Counted from the first letter of the stretch, positions 1 to 31,846 are shown. The stretch: 64,000 nucleotides of DNA from Serinus canaria (GCF_022539315.1 NC_066332.1:4793001-4857000); one strand, 5' to 3'. Numbers and translations are program-made. The notes: generated by a model from the sequence alone, not told the origin.

Positions 1-1433
1 TACTTTTAATATATTTTAACAGTACTTAAAATTCTTTAATTTTTTTTGTAGGATTTTTCTCCATTGCTTTTAAGGAACATGAAGTTTCCAGCAGCTCTGC
101 AGGTGCCTTACATCCCAGCTCTGCTCCTGGTTCAGCCACTGATGTCCAGGCACACAATCCCATCACTCCCTGGCCCATGAAGGATGACTTGGAGCAGGGT
201 GCTGCTTGCTGGGCTATTTTTACAACAAAGTGGGAGTTGCAAAAAACTGGGAGTAACACCTACACTGTTTGTGTCTCCTCTTGTTCTTATCTCTATTTCA
301 CAGTCAATATGTTTCACAACTTAAAATATGCCTAAAAAATTAAGTGGAGGGGGGAAGTTACCAACAGTGTGCTTCCATCATCTCCCTTGCAGAACAGGAG
401 ATCCACAGGGATCAGCTCCCTGCCAGCAAATCCTGCAGCAGGGGGGATAAAAATTCTCTGGTGGGTATCACCTGGAGAAGAAGGCACGTGCTGGGTAAGT
501 GCAGGATGGATTATTTGGGAAGCAGTTAAATTCATGGGACCCTCCAAGGCATGAGCAGGATACTGGGATGTCGCCGTGTCCGGGCAGTCCCGGCCCACGG
601 GCTCTGCACACCCACGATGGCCACAGGAATGAGGGATTTTCTCACAGCACCAATGAGCAGCTTCTGGGCTCTGCCCTCCTGGCCAGGAGCCTGAATGTGA
701 AGCAATTTGGCTGCCAAATGTCCGTATTTAAACTCTGTGTAATTATTCCCCAGGAGCGCGTTCCCACGTGGAGGAGCAGCAGCCGTCGCCGAGCGTTCTC
801 TGACTCAGCAGAAATCGCTGGAAAAACGTTTGCTCACGGATGGAAATCTGCAGAGAGCAGGCAAAGGGGCAGGCACAGAGGTGTGCAGCTTTGGGATGAG
901 GCAGGTGGAGCTCGATCCTGTGCAGGGACATTTTGCACTGCGGGGCTGAGCAGCAGATTTGGCTGCTGGATGCTGCTGGATGCAGCCGAGCATCCAGGAA
1001 AGGCTTTTGGAAAGGGCAAAGGAAAGGGCAAAACAAAATGCTTGACAGAGGCAAAGATGATAGAATGGATATTAGAAAGGTGATAGACAAAGGATACAAA
1101 GTGGAAAAGGGCTTTGGGTGTCAGGGAGAAGCTGGGGGCTGGCTGCAGGGGTGTTCCTGTGTGTCAGGGATACACAACATGCCCTCGAGGGACTGGGATG
1201 GCATTGGAGGCAGATTTTCAGGAAGGTGCTCTGTGAACACCTTTTGGCCCTTTTCAGGTAAACCAGAGGTGGTTACTCAGAGGGCTTTAGATCTTTGCTT
1301 GCAGCACAAGTCAGGATTAAACATAGGAAGGAAGAGAGGAAAAGGAAGTGGTGCCCTCAACCACAAAGAGAGCCCAGGTGGGCACCAGGCATCTCTGAGC
1401 AGATCTGCCACCCACGTTGGTGCTGACTCACAC

Positions 1434-1559
1434 GAGCTGCTGAGCTGACCTTGGGTTTTATTAGACACCTTCACTTCTGCTGTGCCTCCCCAGAGCTGCT
1501 GAGCTGACCTTGGGTTTTATTAGATACCTTCACTTCTGCTGTGCCTCCCCAGAGCTGCT
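1434..1559. repeat. 59-bp tandem duplication (two copies plus start of a third)
   Basis: The unit beginning GAGCTGCTGAGCTGACC starts at 1434 and again at 1493, with one visible substitution (gacacc versus gatacc), then the first few bases repeat from 1552. The near identity implies a recent duplication. No coding or regulatory role is visible. Confidence 0.9.
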
Positions 1560-2064
1560 GGCCCTCCAGAAAACCCAAGTTTAGAGGCAAGGATTTAAGG
1601 GGTGTAACTTTCCTGCCTTCAAGTTCCCACCACCATCAGCTGGAGTAGCACGTTTTTTCATGCCATGGCTGTATGGATTCATCTTTTTCCCACCTTTTTG
1701 CCAGCTCACCCAGCTCAGGGCCCTTCCCTGCTCTACCAGAGCCACTGATTTTAACAAGCAGCACCCACAGAGTCAAACTGCTCAGCTGCAGGAAGAGGAA
1801 GCGAGGTGAAACCTTCAGCAGAGCTGGAGTGATTAATGGGGCACTGCTCTCAGAACAGCTTGGTTTGTGATATTAATAACGAGAGAATTCAGGAGGGAAC
1901 CTAACCTGTTCCAAGCTGTGGAGCCAGCAGCAGCAGGAGATGCAAGGGGGAAGCTCCTGAGCTGGTATTTGTAAAACAGGAGGAATTGAGTGGGCTCAGA
2001 GGGTGTGTGGGGGTTGGGATGTGCTTCCACCTAGGAGGATTCATTCTTAACCTGTCTGAAATGC

Positions 2065-2083
2065 AAAAAAAAAAAAAAAAAAA
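2065..2083. repeat. Poly-A run, 19 nt
   Basis: This is an uninterrupted run of 19 A bases followed by TG and a further A5. It could be a simple repeat or the tail of an old retroposed sequence. No recognisable retroposed body precedes it. Confidence 0.85.
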
Positions 2084-5000
2084 TGAAAAAACCCCATGTA
2101 GTGGTAAATGCATCATGATGTAATCATGAAGCACATACATATTCATCAAAAATTACTTAAGCTTGAGACTGGTGAATTAAACAGGGGAAAAAATGTTTAT
2201 CCCACAAGGGAAGAAGACGGGGAAAAGGAAAATTTAGTGAGAATGAATTTGCTTACAGGGTAAGAATAATTATATGTGATGTTTCACATTTTCTTCCTAA
2301 GCATTCATGTCTGGTGATGGTGAGAGATGGGATACAGGTCTGGCAGACACCTGGCACCACTTCACAGTGAGCACTGGGGAAGAAAAGAAAGAACCTGAAA
2401 CCTTACCAACAACAGCACATCAACAGTTCAGAAAGTCAAAACATTTGGGGCATGGCAGCTGCAGAAAGCAGAGGAGAGCTGCCCATGCTGCTGAGCTTGA
2501 AGGGGATTTGCCAGCCAATGGAATTTTGTTCATCCCACGGCATACCTGTGCAGCTGGAGTGAGGAGGGAGCACATCCTCTGTGCCACTGGTCCAGCACAG
2601 CCCTGGAGGAACAGCTGAGCCTGCAGCATCCCTAGGGACACTCTGCTGTCAGCACAGGTTTCTCCAACAAGTCCCTTGTGCCAAGTCCTGAGGGAAAAAA
2701 AAAAATCCTTCCAGTGCTGGGGAAAAGGAAGGCCAGAAGAAGAGCATCCAGATCAACCTGCCCTGGGGTCATTTATCAAAGCAGGCTCTGCCTGGGTGGT
2801 TTGGGAACATTCCCACATGCCAGGCTGCAGCAGGCAGCTGCTGTGCCCAGTCTGCAGCTGGTGTCTGGCACCAGAACGTGCTGGTTCTGAGAAGCTCCCA
2901 GGTGACATTGTATTCCAGGAATGATCTCAGGAAGGATGAGCAGCCTGGGCAGCAGAACACCTGCAGTGCTGGTCAAACCCTCTGGGGTGCAAGGAAAATG
3001 CTTCCCATAGGAGTGAGAGCTTGCAGGCCTGGGCAGGGTAAGTGTGGTGCAAGCACAGGTGATTTCCTCTGCCAGATGAGTTCAGGTCCTGAGGTCAGGG
3101 CTAAAGTGCTGACTTTTGGCATTTCTTGCCTTAAATTCTAGAGCTGCTCACCACACTCACAGAGACTGAAATCCCTTTCTCCAGTGTCCACAGCAAGTTC
3201 TACATGGTGAATATCCAGCTTCCACACCAGGAAGGTGTTCCTGGCTGGAAGGGGTGGCTGCTCCAGTTTGAGTTGATTTCAGCTCTCTCCACAGCTGCCT
3301 CTGCAATGCATGGGCATGCTTTGCCATGCAGAACCTGCATTTTGCACAGTAGATCCTTTCAGAAGTGTGGAGTTCCAGACTTCCTGGATGGAGATGTGGA
3401 TGTTTAAAGCATTCCTACATCATCTGATCTCTTATGGCCTAAGCAGACAGAGTGGTGACACAGTTTAGAGAGGGATGGAGAAAACAGCTAATTAAAGTTT
3501 GGAAGCCAAACTGCTTGATTTGTTTTGAGCTCTTGGACTCCTCAGATTACTTCAGGTGTGAGCCAGGTCTGGCATTAGGTGAGCAGATGGGTTTTATGAC
3601 TCCCTGGATGCAGAGAAGATGATTAAGAGAGGGAAGCTTTGCAAAAACAGGAGCAGGACTTGTGCCTGGCTCCCACATCTGCTGGCTGCAGCAAGTCCTC
3701 TGTGGGATCTGGGGGCAGAGTGGGCTCCTCCTGAAGTAAGGGATGGTGGAAGTGCAAAAGCACACCCAAAACCCCACCCAGGAGTAGTTGGGGACCACCT
3801 GGAGGGGGGGACAGAGCCCAGCTGGCAGAATTCCTGTGGTGGATTATCACTAAACTTTTAGTTCAGTGCCAGCTTTTAATTGTGGAAAGTGGGTTGTGTC
3901 TCTCAGATGTACTGCAGAGAGTCTCCAGCCTGGGAAAGGCAGACAAAAACGATTGTCTAGCTATTGAATAAAATTCTGTACCCTCCATTTACTCCCCGAT
4001 TGCTGCTAGGAGGCCCCCACTATGGGATTAGCTGTGGCATTATGGGATGGACCCGGGCACGTCCTTGCTGGTGTCTGCAAGGAGTCCCCTGCCCTGCTGG
4101 GAGCAGGCACCGGCAGCCACCCGGCACCAGCCGGAGCTGCATCCCCGCAGAAAACGAGGTCGTTTGGGGACAGTCGGAAAACTTCTGGAAATCTGGGTGA
4201 AAAAGGCAGTCTCCAAATAAGGTGGGGATGAGGAATCCCATCGGAGCGGGCTCCCGGCTCTCCAGCGGGCGTGCAGGGACCTCTTGTGGCAGCTGCCACG
4301 AGAGTTCCCGTCCCTGCTCTTCCCTTCGGGTTCTTTTGGGACAAGCCTGGCCCCCGAGCCTGTGGCGTGTGGTTGAATTTTTGGCCTGATCTGGTGTCAG
4401 GGGACTTGTTTGTAACTGGGCTTGGAAGTCTGCAGCTCCAAAACCGCCCCCGGTTAATGCCATTGCTGCAGAGGAAGGAAAAGGCTGGAATTGGGCTTCT
4501 AAGAAACTACGGCTCAATGGGAAGTAAAATTAAATAAAATCTGGGCTGAAATGACCCAAAAAGTAGTTTATATGTAACTGTTGGTAGTGCTATAGCAATG
4601 GGATCAAAGTCCTTGAACCAGAGGCTCAATTAATCACGGCTTACATTCCTGCCATGCAGAAGAGGTAGGTAAAAGCTCTCCAGCCTCCAGAAATATTTTA
4701 ACTATTCCTGTGCCTGAGCCCTGGGTGTTCATCTTTAGGATAAACACAAATGGAGGAGCCCCTGGGGAAACAGGGCTGGACCTGCAGGCATTCCACAGTC
4801 TGGGATTTTCCCTGCAGGAAGGTGAAGGCATGAGTTGTCACCAGGGAAAAGGGCAGGCAAGATTTTTTTGAGGCTAAACCACCGCAGATGACTTCTAATT
4901 CGGAAACCGGCTCTGTGCAATTTTATACTCAATTAATTGTTAAATGATTTTTCTCCTCAGTGCCCTGAGCAGCCCAGCACGTCTCCAAGGCACGTCTCTC

Positions 5001-5251
5001 TTTCCTCAGCATATCTTATGCTGAACAAAAATGTCTTTGCATTTGGTCTTCTCAGTAACAGATTAGCCTGTGTGATCCTTCCACTCCTAATACACGAGAT
5101 TATTTAAAATCCCCTGAGCACTCAGGGCTGCCTATTACTTCAGGCACTGTCTCCCTGCCACGTAACTGTTATGAAAGTACAGTGTCTTGCCTGGCTTTTA
5201 AGCAAATTTGTGCAGCTTGAGCAGATGCTTTTCTACCAGTTGGGACTATCA

Positions 5252-5296
5252 TTGAGACACAGAATCGTTTAGGTTAGAAAAGAACCTCGCCCGTCT
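5252..5296 (-). repeat. Possible short CR1 LINE 3' fragment
   Basis: The segment reading CAGAATCGTTTAGGTTAGAA then AAGAACCTC resembles the reverse complement of the avian CR1 3' terminus, which ends with a CCAACCCAAAC-A-TTCTATGATT-type sequence. Only about 40 bases match and the continuation diverges, so this is either a very decayed copy or chance similarity. Confidence 0.4.
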
Positions 5297-5939
5297 CCCA
5301 ATTTGATTTAATCACTCAGCCTCCCTTCCATCAGTGTGTATTTGATGTTTTTGTGTCCATCAGCCCAAAGCCAGGACAGCAACCTAGAGCTCAGACTCCA
5401 CACGCTTCTGTTTCAGCGAAGAGGAAGTGGAAGATTTCATCCAAAATTAATACCTCAAAGCAGAGGTGGAGTTTGACATTAATCGGTGTGTACACGGTGA
5501 CTCAGCCCGGCGGCAGGAGGGGAAGCGAGGGCTGTGCGGTAGCTTCTGCTGGAGACATCAAAAAGCAACAAGGGAGCGATCGAATTACGGGAAGCTGGGA
5601 AAGCAGCGTGGTTGTAGGGTAGAACTAAAATCGTGGCTACGGGATTGTGAATTTCCACAACCACCAGACAGCAGAGCTGGGGTGTCCCAGACATCGGGGA
5701 GCTCCTCTTGGCATGGGACAAGGGGATGAGGGATAACAGTGCTGTGAGCAGAGCAGTTTTAGGCAAGGCAATCAGGTCTTTTTCCGTGCTTGGTGTGCAC
5801 GGTGCTGTGGTGTGATCTGGGGGGTCCTGACCCGGCGTGAGCGGCGGCTTGGAGAGCTCCTGCCCAAGGAAACAGTGACGGGCATCACCTGCCGGAGAGG
5901 CTTTGGGGTGAAGGACCACGGGCTGCAGCACCTCAAGGG

Positions 5940-6700
5940 AGAGGCGTTCGGCCATCAAGGCGGAGGGGGAACCTCCGGGGAACAGGGAGTGCCGCCTGTT
6001 CCCGCACGGGGACGGGACACGAGTTCCCCGCTCCGTGCCACGCTCAGCCGCCTGCGGGCTGGCGCCGCTTCTGCCGTGCGGTTCCGGGGAAGGCGGGTAC
6101 CTCTCCGGGGGCACAATTCCCGCTCTCCCGCTCCCCGTGCCCCAGTCCCCGACGGGAAGCGCTGCCTCTGCGTGTCCGCACCCCTGCGCGGGAGGATGCG
6201 GGAGCTGCCAGCGCCAGCCCCGGCGCGGCCCCCGGCCCTTCCCTTCCCCTCGGGGGTGATGCTCGCCGTGCCCCCGCCCGGGCGATGAGCGTAGCGGCCG
6301 GACGGGGCGGTGCCGGTGCCCAGGGCGGGCCCCGGGGCTGGGCGAGGCGGAGTCCGGCGGGCAGCGAGCCCGGTCCCATGGGAGCCCGGCGGGCCGGTGT
6401 ATGCCCATGGCTTTCAGCCCGGGGTTGCTGATGGTGGCCGGTTCCTTCGCCGCTTTCCGCCTGCTGAACCTGGGGCTGGAGCGGCTCGTGCCGCCGCCGC
6501 CCTCGGCCCGGCGCAACCGCTGGAAGTGGCGCAACATCTGGACATCGCTGGCGCACAGCGTGCTCAGCGGCGGCGGGGCGCTGGCCGGGTGAGCGGCACC
6601 GCGGGGACCAGCAGGGACACCGGGCTGCCCGGGGAACCGGGACACCGGGAGGGAACGGGGATCCCGAGGGGAACCTGCGGCCAAGGGGGTGCTAAAGGAA
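5940..6700. promoter_or_regulatory. TLCD2: CpG island spanning the TLCD2 promoter and first exon
   Basis: Dense CpG dinucleotides and GC-box-like GGGGCGG runs (for example around 6300) surround the first TLCD2 exon. No TATA box is apparent, as usual for CpG-island promoters. The transcription start cannot be fixed from sequence alone. A long antisense open frame here follows from the high GC content and is not called as a gene. Confidence 0.65.
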
Positions 6701-9700
6701 ATGGGGGTGTTGGGGACCCTGGGGAGTGTCAGGACCTGCAGACTGAGGGGCACTGAGAGAGGGGGGAAGGTGCGAGGCACCAGGGGATGGGGAGACTCCC
6801 GGGAAAACAGGAGGAAAGGGGAGGCTGTGGGTGGAGCAGGGCAACAGGAGGTCTCCAAGGAGGGTCGGCAGCACCAGGTGGGTAATGAAGACTCCGGCAG
6901 GGAAATGGTGACCTGGAGGCACTGCCCGACACTCACAGCCTCTCTCCCTGCAGGTTCTACCTCCACCCCGAGATGTCCAACGACCTGGTGGGCACACACC
7001 CGCCGGGGGCGCATAGCCTGGTGGCCGTGTCTGTAGGTGAGGTGTGGCGATGGACTGTCCCCTGTTCTGTCCCCTGGGGGGTCTTCAGGGCTCGCCGGTG
7101 CCTGACACCAGCCCCTCGAGCCATGTCGCGATGTCTCAGGCACCTCAAACAATCGCCCTATTCTTGGCAAAGGACAGTGGCTCCTTTCTGTCCCACGGCA
7201 GCCGCAGCCAGGAGGTACTGGGCACCGGGCTGCCCTCCACCGTCCCCGGGGGGAGCCGGGGCTCGGGCCGTCCCAAAAGTGCCCACATGGGGTTGGAGGA
7301 GTCGGTTGGTGCCTCTTCCTGGGAACAATCCTACAGAGTGACTGCAAGAGGGACCCAAAGCACACCAGTTTCCTTCTTTTGCTGTGACTCCCCACCCACA
7401 CGGATGAACCCAGCACGTCCCCGGGGGGGGCTGCCGGGCCCAGTCAGGTGCAGAGCCCACTGGGGCAGGGGGGATTTGTTGGCACAGCCTTTCCTGACCC
7501 CCTTTTTGTTCATGCACTCCCCAATCCCAGGCTATTTCATTGAAGACTTTGTGGACATGTTGTGCAATCAGAAACTTCATCAGTCCTGGGAGCTGCTCTT
7601 TCATCACTCTGTGGTGAGTGCACCTGCACAGGTACCACCAGGGAGGCTGGGGTTGGGGGGCTCCTGCTGTTGTTTGTGTGGGGCTTTGCTGCCTGCTCCA
7701 AAGTCTGGTTTTATTTCCTGGGGAGAGGAGCCCAGACAGCAGGGCCTGGAGCTCCTCTTGGTCCTGCAGGACTCTGTACTCTTAGAGGGTCTGCAGAAAG
7801 GCACCCAAAAATGGGGTGGTATCGCTGATGATGAGAGAGATGGGGAGACTGAGAGCTGGTCAAAATCCAAATTTATTGTGGACTACATAGCTTATATACC
7901 ATTCTAGGAAGACTAGTAATTCTTTATTACAATGATTGGGTTAATCATCACATAAACAAACTTATACATTTTACAACATCTCTTGCTTATAGAACTTGAT
8001 GTAATTTTCAGTCTGATTTAATTTTCAGCTCTGTTCTTGCCAAGGCATCCTGATTATCAAATATCTTATGCTAATCAAGTCCAAAGTCCTGTCTTGTGTG
8101 TCCCAATAGAGTAGGAAAAAACATGTGTACAGAGTATGGGCTGATCCACAACAGTGTCACTGACAGCAGTGACCCCGGTGTACCCTCTGGCACAGGTGAG
8201 CAGCTTATCTCCTGTGGCTCTTGCCCTCTTGAGCACCTGCCAGCAAGGGCTGCACTTCCCCTCCCATCCACCTCCCTCCCCGGGGTGCTTTCCTCCCACC
8301 TGGGACTGGTTGGCTGGAGCAGCTGTGCTGCAGGACCCCCACTCCAGTGCCCTCTGCCTGTCTTGCTGTGCCCTGTGTGGGTTTCTCTCTGATCACCTCT
8401 CTGTCCAGGTGCCAGAGTGTTTTTCACAACCCAAACAATTCTGTGATGATGAGACTGTGGATGCTGCAGGGCAGGGGGGGGCACAGCCTGGAGCTGAGCA
8501 GTGGAGATGCTGCAGGGTTCAGGGGAGGCTCAGGGGTGTGCAGGGCCTGGGGAGGGGGTCAGGGACAGAGACAGTGCTGGCACTCACCTGGGATGAGAGG
8601 GGTAGTCAGACCTGCTCTGTCAGTGAGCCCTGGGGCTCTGCTGGCTTCTGCTGGTGAGCCAAAAGTTCATCTCCACAATGGAACTAATTCAAGCCAAGAC
8701 AGTGACTTAACAAGCAGGGAGCAGATAATCTCATTACACAGCCCATACAGAGAACAGCATTAATGGCATGAAGCAAAGAAAGGACTGAGTGTGCTGAAGC
8801 GTGGGCAGGCAGAGCCTGTCCCCCTGCCTGGCAGGGAGGGTGCAGGGCAGGAATCCTGTCCCAAACAGCCCCAGGGGGCTCTCTGATACACCAAAGCCAC
8901 CCAATCCCTGTCCTGGGGACAATCCCTGAGCTAGCAGCAGCCGTAGCCCTGGGCTACAGTCTCCCTTCCTGTCCATCCACTGGGTGTGGAAAAACCTGCT
9001 GGGCCACAACTGGCTGCATTCTCCCTGCCACAACAGCAGAGTTAGGTCAGGCTGCTTTGTCTCCTCAGCCAACCTGGGGCTTAGAGAGCTGTTTCCTTCT
9101 CTCCCCACTGAAACAAAAAAACCCACTCAGGTTTCATGCAATGGTGAGGTTTCATGCCCGAGGCTGCAATGCTGCAGGGATGTCACTGCTGTGATGATCC
9201 TTTCCACCTCTGCTCCTTGCTGTGCCCAAGGGGTTCCAGCTTGCAGCAGCTGAGAGCAGCCAGCCCCTGGGCTCAGCCCCTCTTCTCCCTCCTTCCCAGG
9301 TGATCATCTGCTTTGGTATCGCCGTGCTGCTCCACCAGTACGTCGGCTTTGCCCTGGTGGCTTTACTGGTGGAGATCAACTCCATCTTCCTGCACCTGCG
9401 GCAGATCCTCCTCATGGCCAACCTGGTGCACACCACCTGCTACCGCCTCAACAGCCTCATCAACCTGGGCACCTACGTGGTGTTCCGCATCGCCACGCTG
9501 GCCTGGATGACCCGCTGGCTCTTCCTCAATCGCCAGAACGTGCCCCCGACCACCTACGCCGTGGGCACGGTGGGCATGGCAATCATGACGCCCATGAACA
9601 TCATCCTCTTCTACCGCCTGCTGCGGAGCGACTTCCTCAAATCCAGGCGGGAGAAGGAGGAGCAGCGGGAGAAGGAGGAAGGGCAGGAGAAGGAGGAATA

Positions 9701-9701
9701 G
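6401..9701 (+). CDS. TLCD2: TLC domain-containing protein 2 (TLCD2)
   Basis: Four coding exons: 6401-6588, 6954-7036, 7531-7613 and 9300-9701 (stop TAG), 756 nt, 251 aa. All junctions are GT-AG and in phase. The protein is a multi-pass membrane protein of the TRAM-LAG1-CLN8 (TLC) family. TLCD1 and TLCD2 are known to influence membrane phospholipid fatty-acid composition and fluidity. The RWKWRNIWTSLAHS segment ends exon 1. Exon 3 carries the family His-His pair (residues 115-116, in LLFHHSVV). Exon 4 encodes several hydrophobic helices and a charged Glu/Lys-rich C-terminal tail. TLCD2 is favoured over TLCD1 by synteny next to PRPF8 and by the VAVSVGYF-type segment. A second ATG at 6407 has G at +4 and a better context than 6401, so the true protein may be 249 aa. 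No canonical AATAAA was found shortly downstream. Confidence 0.93.
7820..8165. mobile_element. Probable solo LTR (endogenous retrovirus) in TLCD2 intron 3
   Basis: An AT-rich block stands out sharply from the GC-rich intron around it. It opens with a GAGAGATGGGGAGACTGAGAG stretch, followed by a CAAATTTATTG motif that would be an antisense polyadenylation signal, and ends near CACTGACA. This resembles avian LTRs, including a similar purine-rich start and TTTATTG in the better-defined LTR at 21760. I could not find a convincing target-site duplication, so both boundaries are approximate and the class is not assigned. There is no internal retroviral coding sequence. Confidence 0.55.
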
Positions 9702-12199
9702 CCCCTCCCCTGCGATGGGGGCACTTCCAAGCCCATGGAGCACTGGAGGGTGAACGTGGCTGTTTCAGCACCTTGCAGAGAGGGGCTGCACTAACAGAGC
9801 ATCCAGGCTTTGCTTGTGGCTCGAGATCCTGGGCCCTGCACAGCAGAGGAGGTGCTCATGGACCAGGCAGTGTGGCTCTGCTCCCCAAACACTTTTGGAT
9901 GATGTGGTTGGACAATTGGGAGCTGCTCAGAGAAGCCTTGGCAGCTCTCACAGCTCCCTGAGGCACCACTGAGACAAGGAGGGGACAGAGCAGCGCTGTT
10001 TCCCCACTGCTCTTCCAGCCATCCCAACACCACAGGGTGTTTCCAGCCCCTTCGGTGCTGCAGCCCCCAGCATCCCATCGGCCACAGACCACTGAGTTCT
10101 CTGTGGCATCTCTGTAGAACACCACCAGCAAGACAGGCTCCAAGGCTTTGCCTTCGAGGTGATGGTCAGTGAAAAGCAAACCCTGCACTGATGAGCCCTC
10201 CCTGAGGAGATTGTCCCAGGCTGAGACCTGGCTGGGTGGTCACCGTGGGGTGCAGGCTGGGGGCAGCCCCAATCTCTGCTGACAACTGGAGCTTTCTCCG
10301 TGTTGTTTTGTCCCCAGATAATTGAAGTGCCCATAAATGAGCGTGGGAGAGCATGAGTGGCTGGCAGGAGGATGGTGTGTGGTGGTCACTTCCCACAGAT
10401 GTGGGGTTTTCAGGCACTTTTTAGGATTCAGGAATGCCAGGTTGTGCTGCAGAGCCCGGGGTAACGCTCTCACCCGGCAGCAAAGGCTCCTACTAACACG
10501 AGCTTTTAATCAATGACTGGAAATGAAGTGGCTTGAGGGGAAAGGACTGAGAGGGGACAAAGGGACTCAGCATCCCAGCCCACTCTGGGGGTGTCACTGC
10601 TCAGCACAGTCCTTACCCCGTGTCTCTCTGCCACGGAGTGAAAATACACTGTACACTCGCACACTCTACCTCTCTTGTTGGGTTTTTTTCCCACCCCTCT
10701 CCTTTCTGTGGAGGAAGATGAAGGTTTTTAAATGTTCTTCCACTCCACATTTCCTCACTGATTCTAACACTGGACTGCTCCCCAGCAGTGTGTATATAAC
10801 AGGATCATCCCATGAGGAGTTACGTGAACCAGTATGGAGAAATCCACTGGCTCAGTCACATTTTCTTTGTGTGGCAAATAAGCTTTAACACAAAATCTCT
10901 CCCTTGGTTTGAAGAGCAGGCACTGCTCACAGAGGGTGGCACGTGTTCTGAGGATGGAGACACATTCCTGCTGGGCTGGGAAAGACAAGTGATTCACGGG
11001 CAGTGTGAGGCTGGAGACAATGTGTGGCCAAAGCTGCTTATATTTCTATTTGTGGAGAGCAGGGAAGCTTCCAGGTGCTGGGCACAGCTCCTCCAGGTTT
11101 GGATATATCACCTCAAGCAGTGCTGAGGTGCCTTGTGCTCCTCACAGACCCCAGCTGGAGCAGAACTGCCACCCAGGGCTCTCTCTTTGGTTTGACCCAT
11201 GTATTCCAAATTTTCCAGGGGCTGCTGCACTGACCCTTGCCCTTAGCACAGTCTCTGCCTCAGCTAAAAACGCTGCCTCTGCCCACACCCAGGGTGTTTC
11301 TCAAGGCCTGGATTGTGTGTCCCACATTCCTGCTGTCATGTGGATGTCCTGTACCCCAGGCACGTGGGGCTAGGGGCCAGGGGAGCCTGGTGTGGGCACC
11401 TAGTAATCCGCCGTGGTTTTCCCACAGGGCTGAGGTGGGATAAGCAGTGGCTTTGCAGGTCACCGAGGTCAGATGTGGGGATGCCCTGTGCTTGTCCCTC
11501 CCCATGGGAAGTGCCACAGCCTTGGCTTGAAAGGTTTTGGGTAGGACTCACCTCTCTATTCCCACCATATAGGGGACCATGGAGCTAGAAGCATCATCTC
11601 CATCAGGGAATTAATTGCTGGGGAGCAACACCCCAGCCTGCCACCCAACCACCCCCACTCCAACCCCATCCAATATCCCTGCAGAACAAACCCCTCTCCC
11701 CATGGGAGCTCCCACCCAGGCAAAACCCTGAGGCAAGAGCCTGCCCAGCTGCTGAGTGGCCCTGACAACATTGAACCACCCACAGTGAGCTGGCCCTCAC
11801 GATTTCACAGCTCCTGGGCAAGCACTGAGGGCTGGGGCCAGAGAGCCCCCAGAGAGGGGGAAAGGGGGCAATAAGGTGAGTGGTTTCTCACTGGGGGATC
11901 AGGGGCCACAGTGAGGCCATGGGGGCAGCGCTGGGGTGAGACATCACGGCGGCACAGCATCCCCTGCCAGCCTGGGCCACTGGACTGGCTGAGACGGGCT
12001 CAGCCACACTGAGGGGATGTCCAGGCCCCGTGGGGGGATGTCCCCGCGCTGTTCCAGCGGGGACATCACCGGGCTGTGTCCGAAATGTCCAAAATGTCTC
12101 CCTGAGGGCTCCCCCCGCCCCTACTACCCTCGGGGGGGGGGGGAGGGGGAATGCACGACCCGGCCCGTGGTGCCCCCCACAGCAGCGAGCAGTGAGCTG

Positions 12200-12200
<1 letters not shown>
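9702..12200. other. TLCD2 3'UTR and TLCD2-PRPF8 spacer
   Basis: This 2.5-kb stretch has no supported coding exon. Its first part is presumably TLCD2 3'UTR, but I found no AATAAA hexamer to mark its end. The rest is ordinary unique sequence that becomes GC-rich from about 11.9 kb as the PRPF8 CpG island begins. A 12-G run lies at 12132-12143 at the far edge of this island. Confidence 0.6.
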
Positions 12201-31613
<19,413 letters not shown>

Positions 31614-31775
31614 TCCTGCCCGCGCCCCTTTAGTACTGTTGATATTCAACAGCGTGTTCGTGTGCCCCCCCCCCCCTTCCCTCCACTGTGCCCCGCTCGC
31701 CCCCCTTCACCCCGCGCGTTGTTGTTTTCCCCATTTTTCCGCTCAATAAATTTTGTACGAACGGGAGCGCTGAGG
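31614..31775 (+). promoter_or_regulatory. PRPF8: PRPF8 3'UTR with polyadenylation signal
   Basis: The stop codon ends at 31613. The 3'UTR is only about 150 nt and includes a run of 12 C bases at 31665-31676. A canonical AATAAA lies at 31745-31750, so cleavage is expected near 31765-31775. The sequence just downstream is extremely G-rich and could act as the downstream element, although it is also the RILP promoter. Confidence 0.88.
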
Positions 31776-31846
31776 TCCCGCCTCGGGGGCGGCCCCGGAC
31801 GGGGCGGGCCGGGCCGGGCCGGGCGGAGCTGCGCGGGCGCGGGGCA
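31751..31846 (+). promoter_or_regulatory. RILP: RILP core promoter and 5'UTR, squeezed against PRPF8
   Basis: Only 96 bases separate the PRPF8 AATAAA from the RILP start codon. They contain GC boxes (GGGGCGG, CGGGGCGGGCC) and a run of GGGCC units. The RILP start site must lie here or further upstream inside PRPF8. No TATA box is visible. The CpG island continues through RILP exon 1 to about 32.1 kb. Confidence 0.65.

Larger units (their letters stand above)
1..5940. other. Gene-free left flank upstream of TLCD2
   Basis: No open frame in this stretch shows recognisable protein similarity, and I see no convincing exon with paired splice sites. It holds a 19-nt A-run near 2.07 kb, a 59-bp tandem duplication near 1.45 kb, a 12-bp GGAAAGGGCAAA-type repeat at about 1009-1036 and a possible CR1 scrap near 5.26 kb. 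By synteny the MIR22 host transcript and WDR81 should lie to this side of TLCD2. I looked for the miR-22 hairpin on both strands by eye and did not see it, so it probably lies beyond the left edge. Confidence 0.6.

Noticed and set aside
499..1083. Plus-strand open frame of 194 codons in the left flank
   Set aside because: The predicted protein is Ser/Arg/Gly-rich with no recognisable domain and no supporting splice or promoter context; it looks like a chance open frame.
1..6400. Expected MIR22 hairpin and WDR81 next to TLCD2
   Set aside because: Synteny predicts them on this side, but no sequence matching the miR-22 mature or star strand, and no WDR81-like coding exon, was seen on either strand by eye. 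They are probably outside the window.
5479..7416. Minus-strand open frame of 645 codons over the TLCD2 promoter
   Set aside because: It is antisense to a CpG island and TLCD2 exons 1-2, and its Pro/Arg/Ser-rich composition is what GC-rich DNA gives by chance. Nothing resembles a known family.
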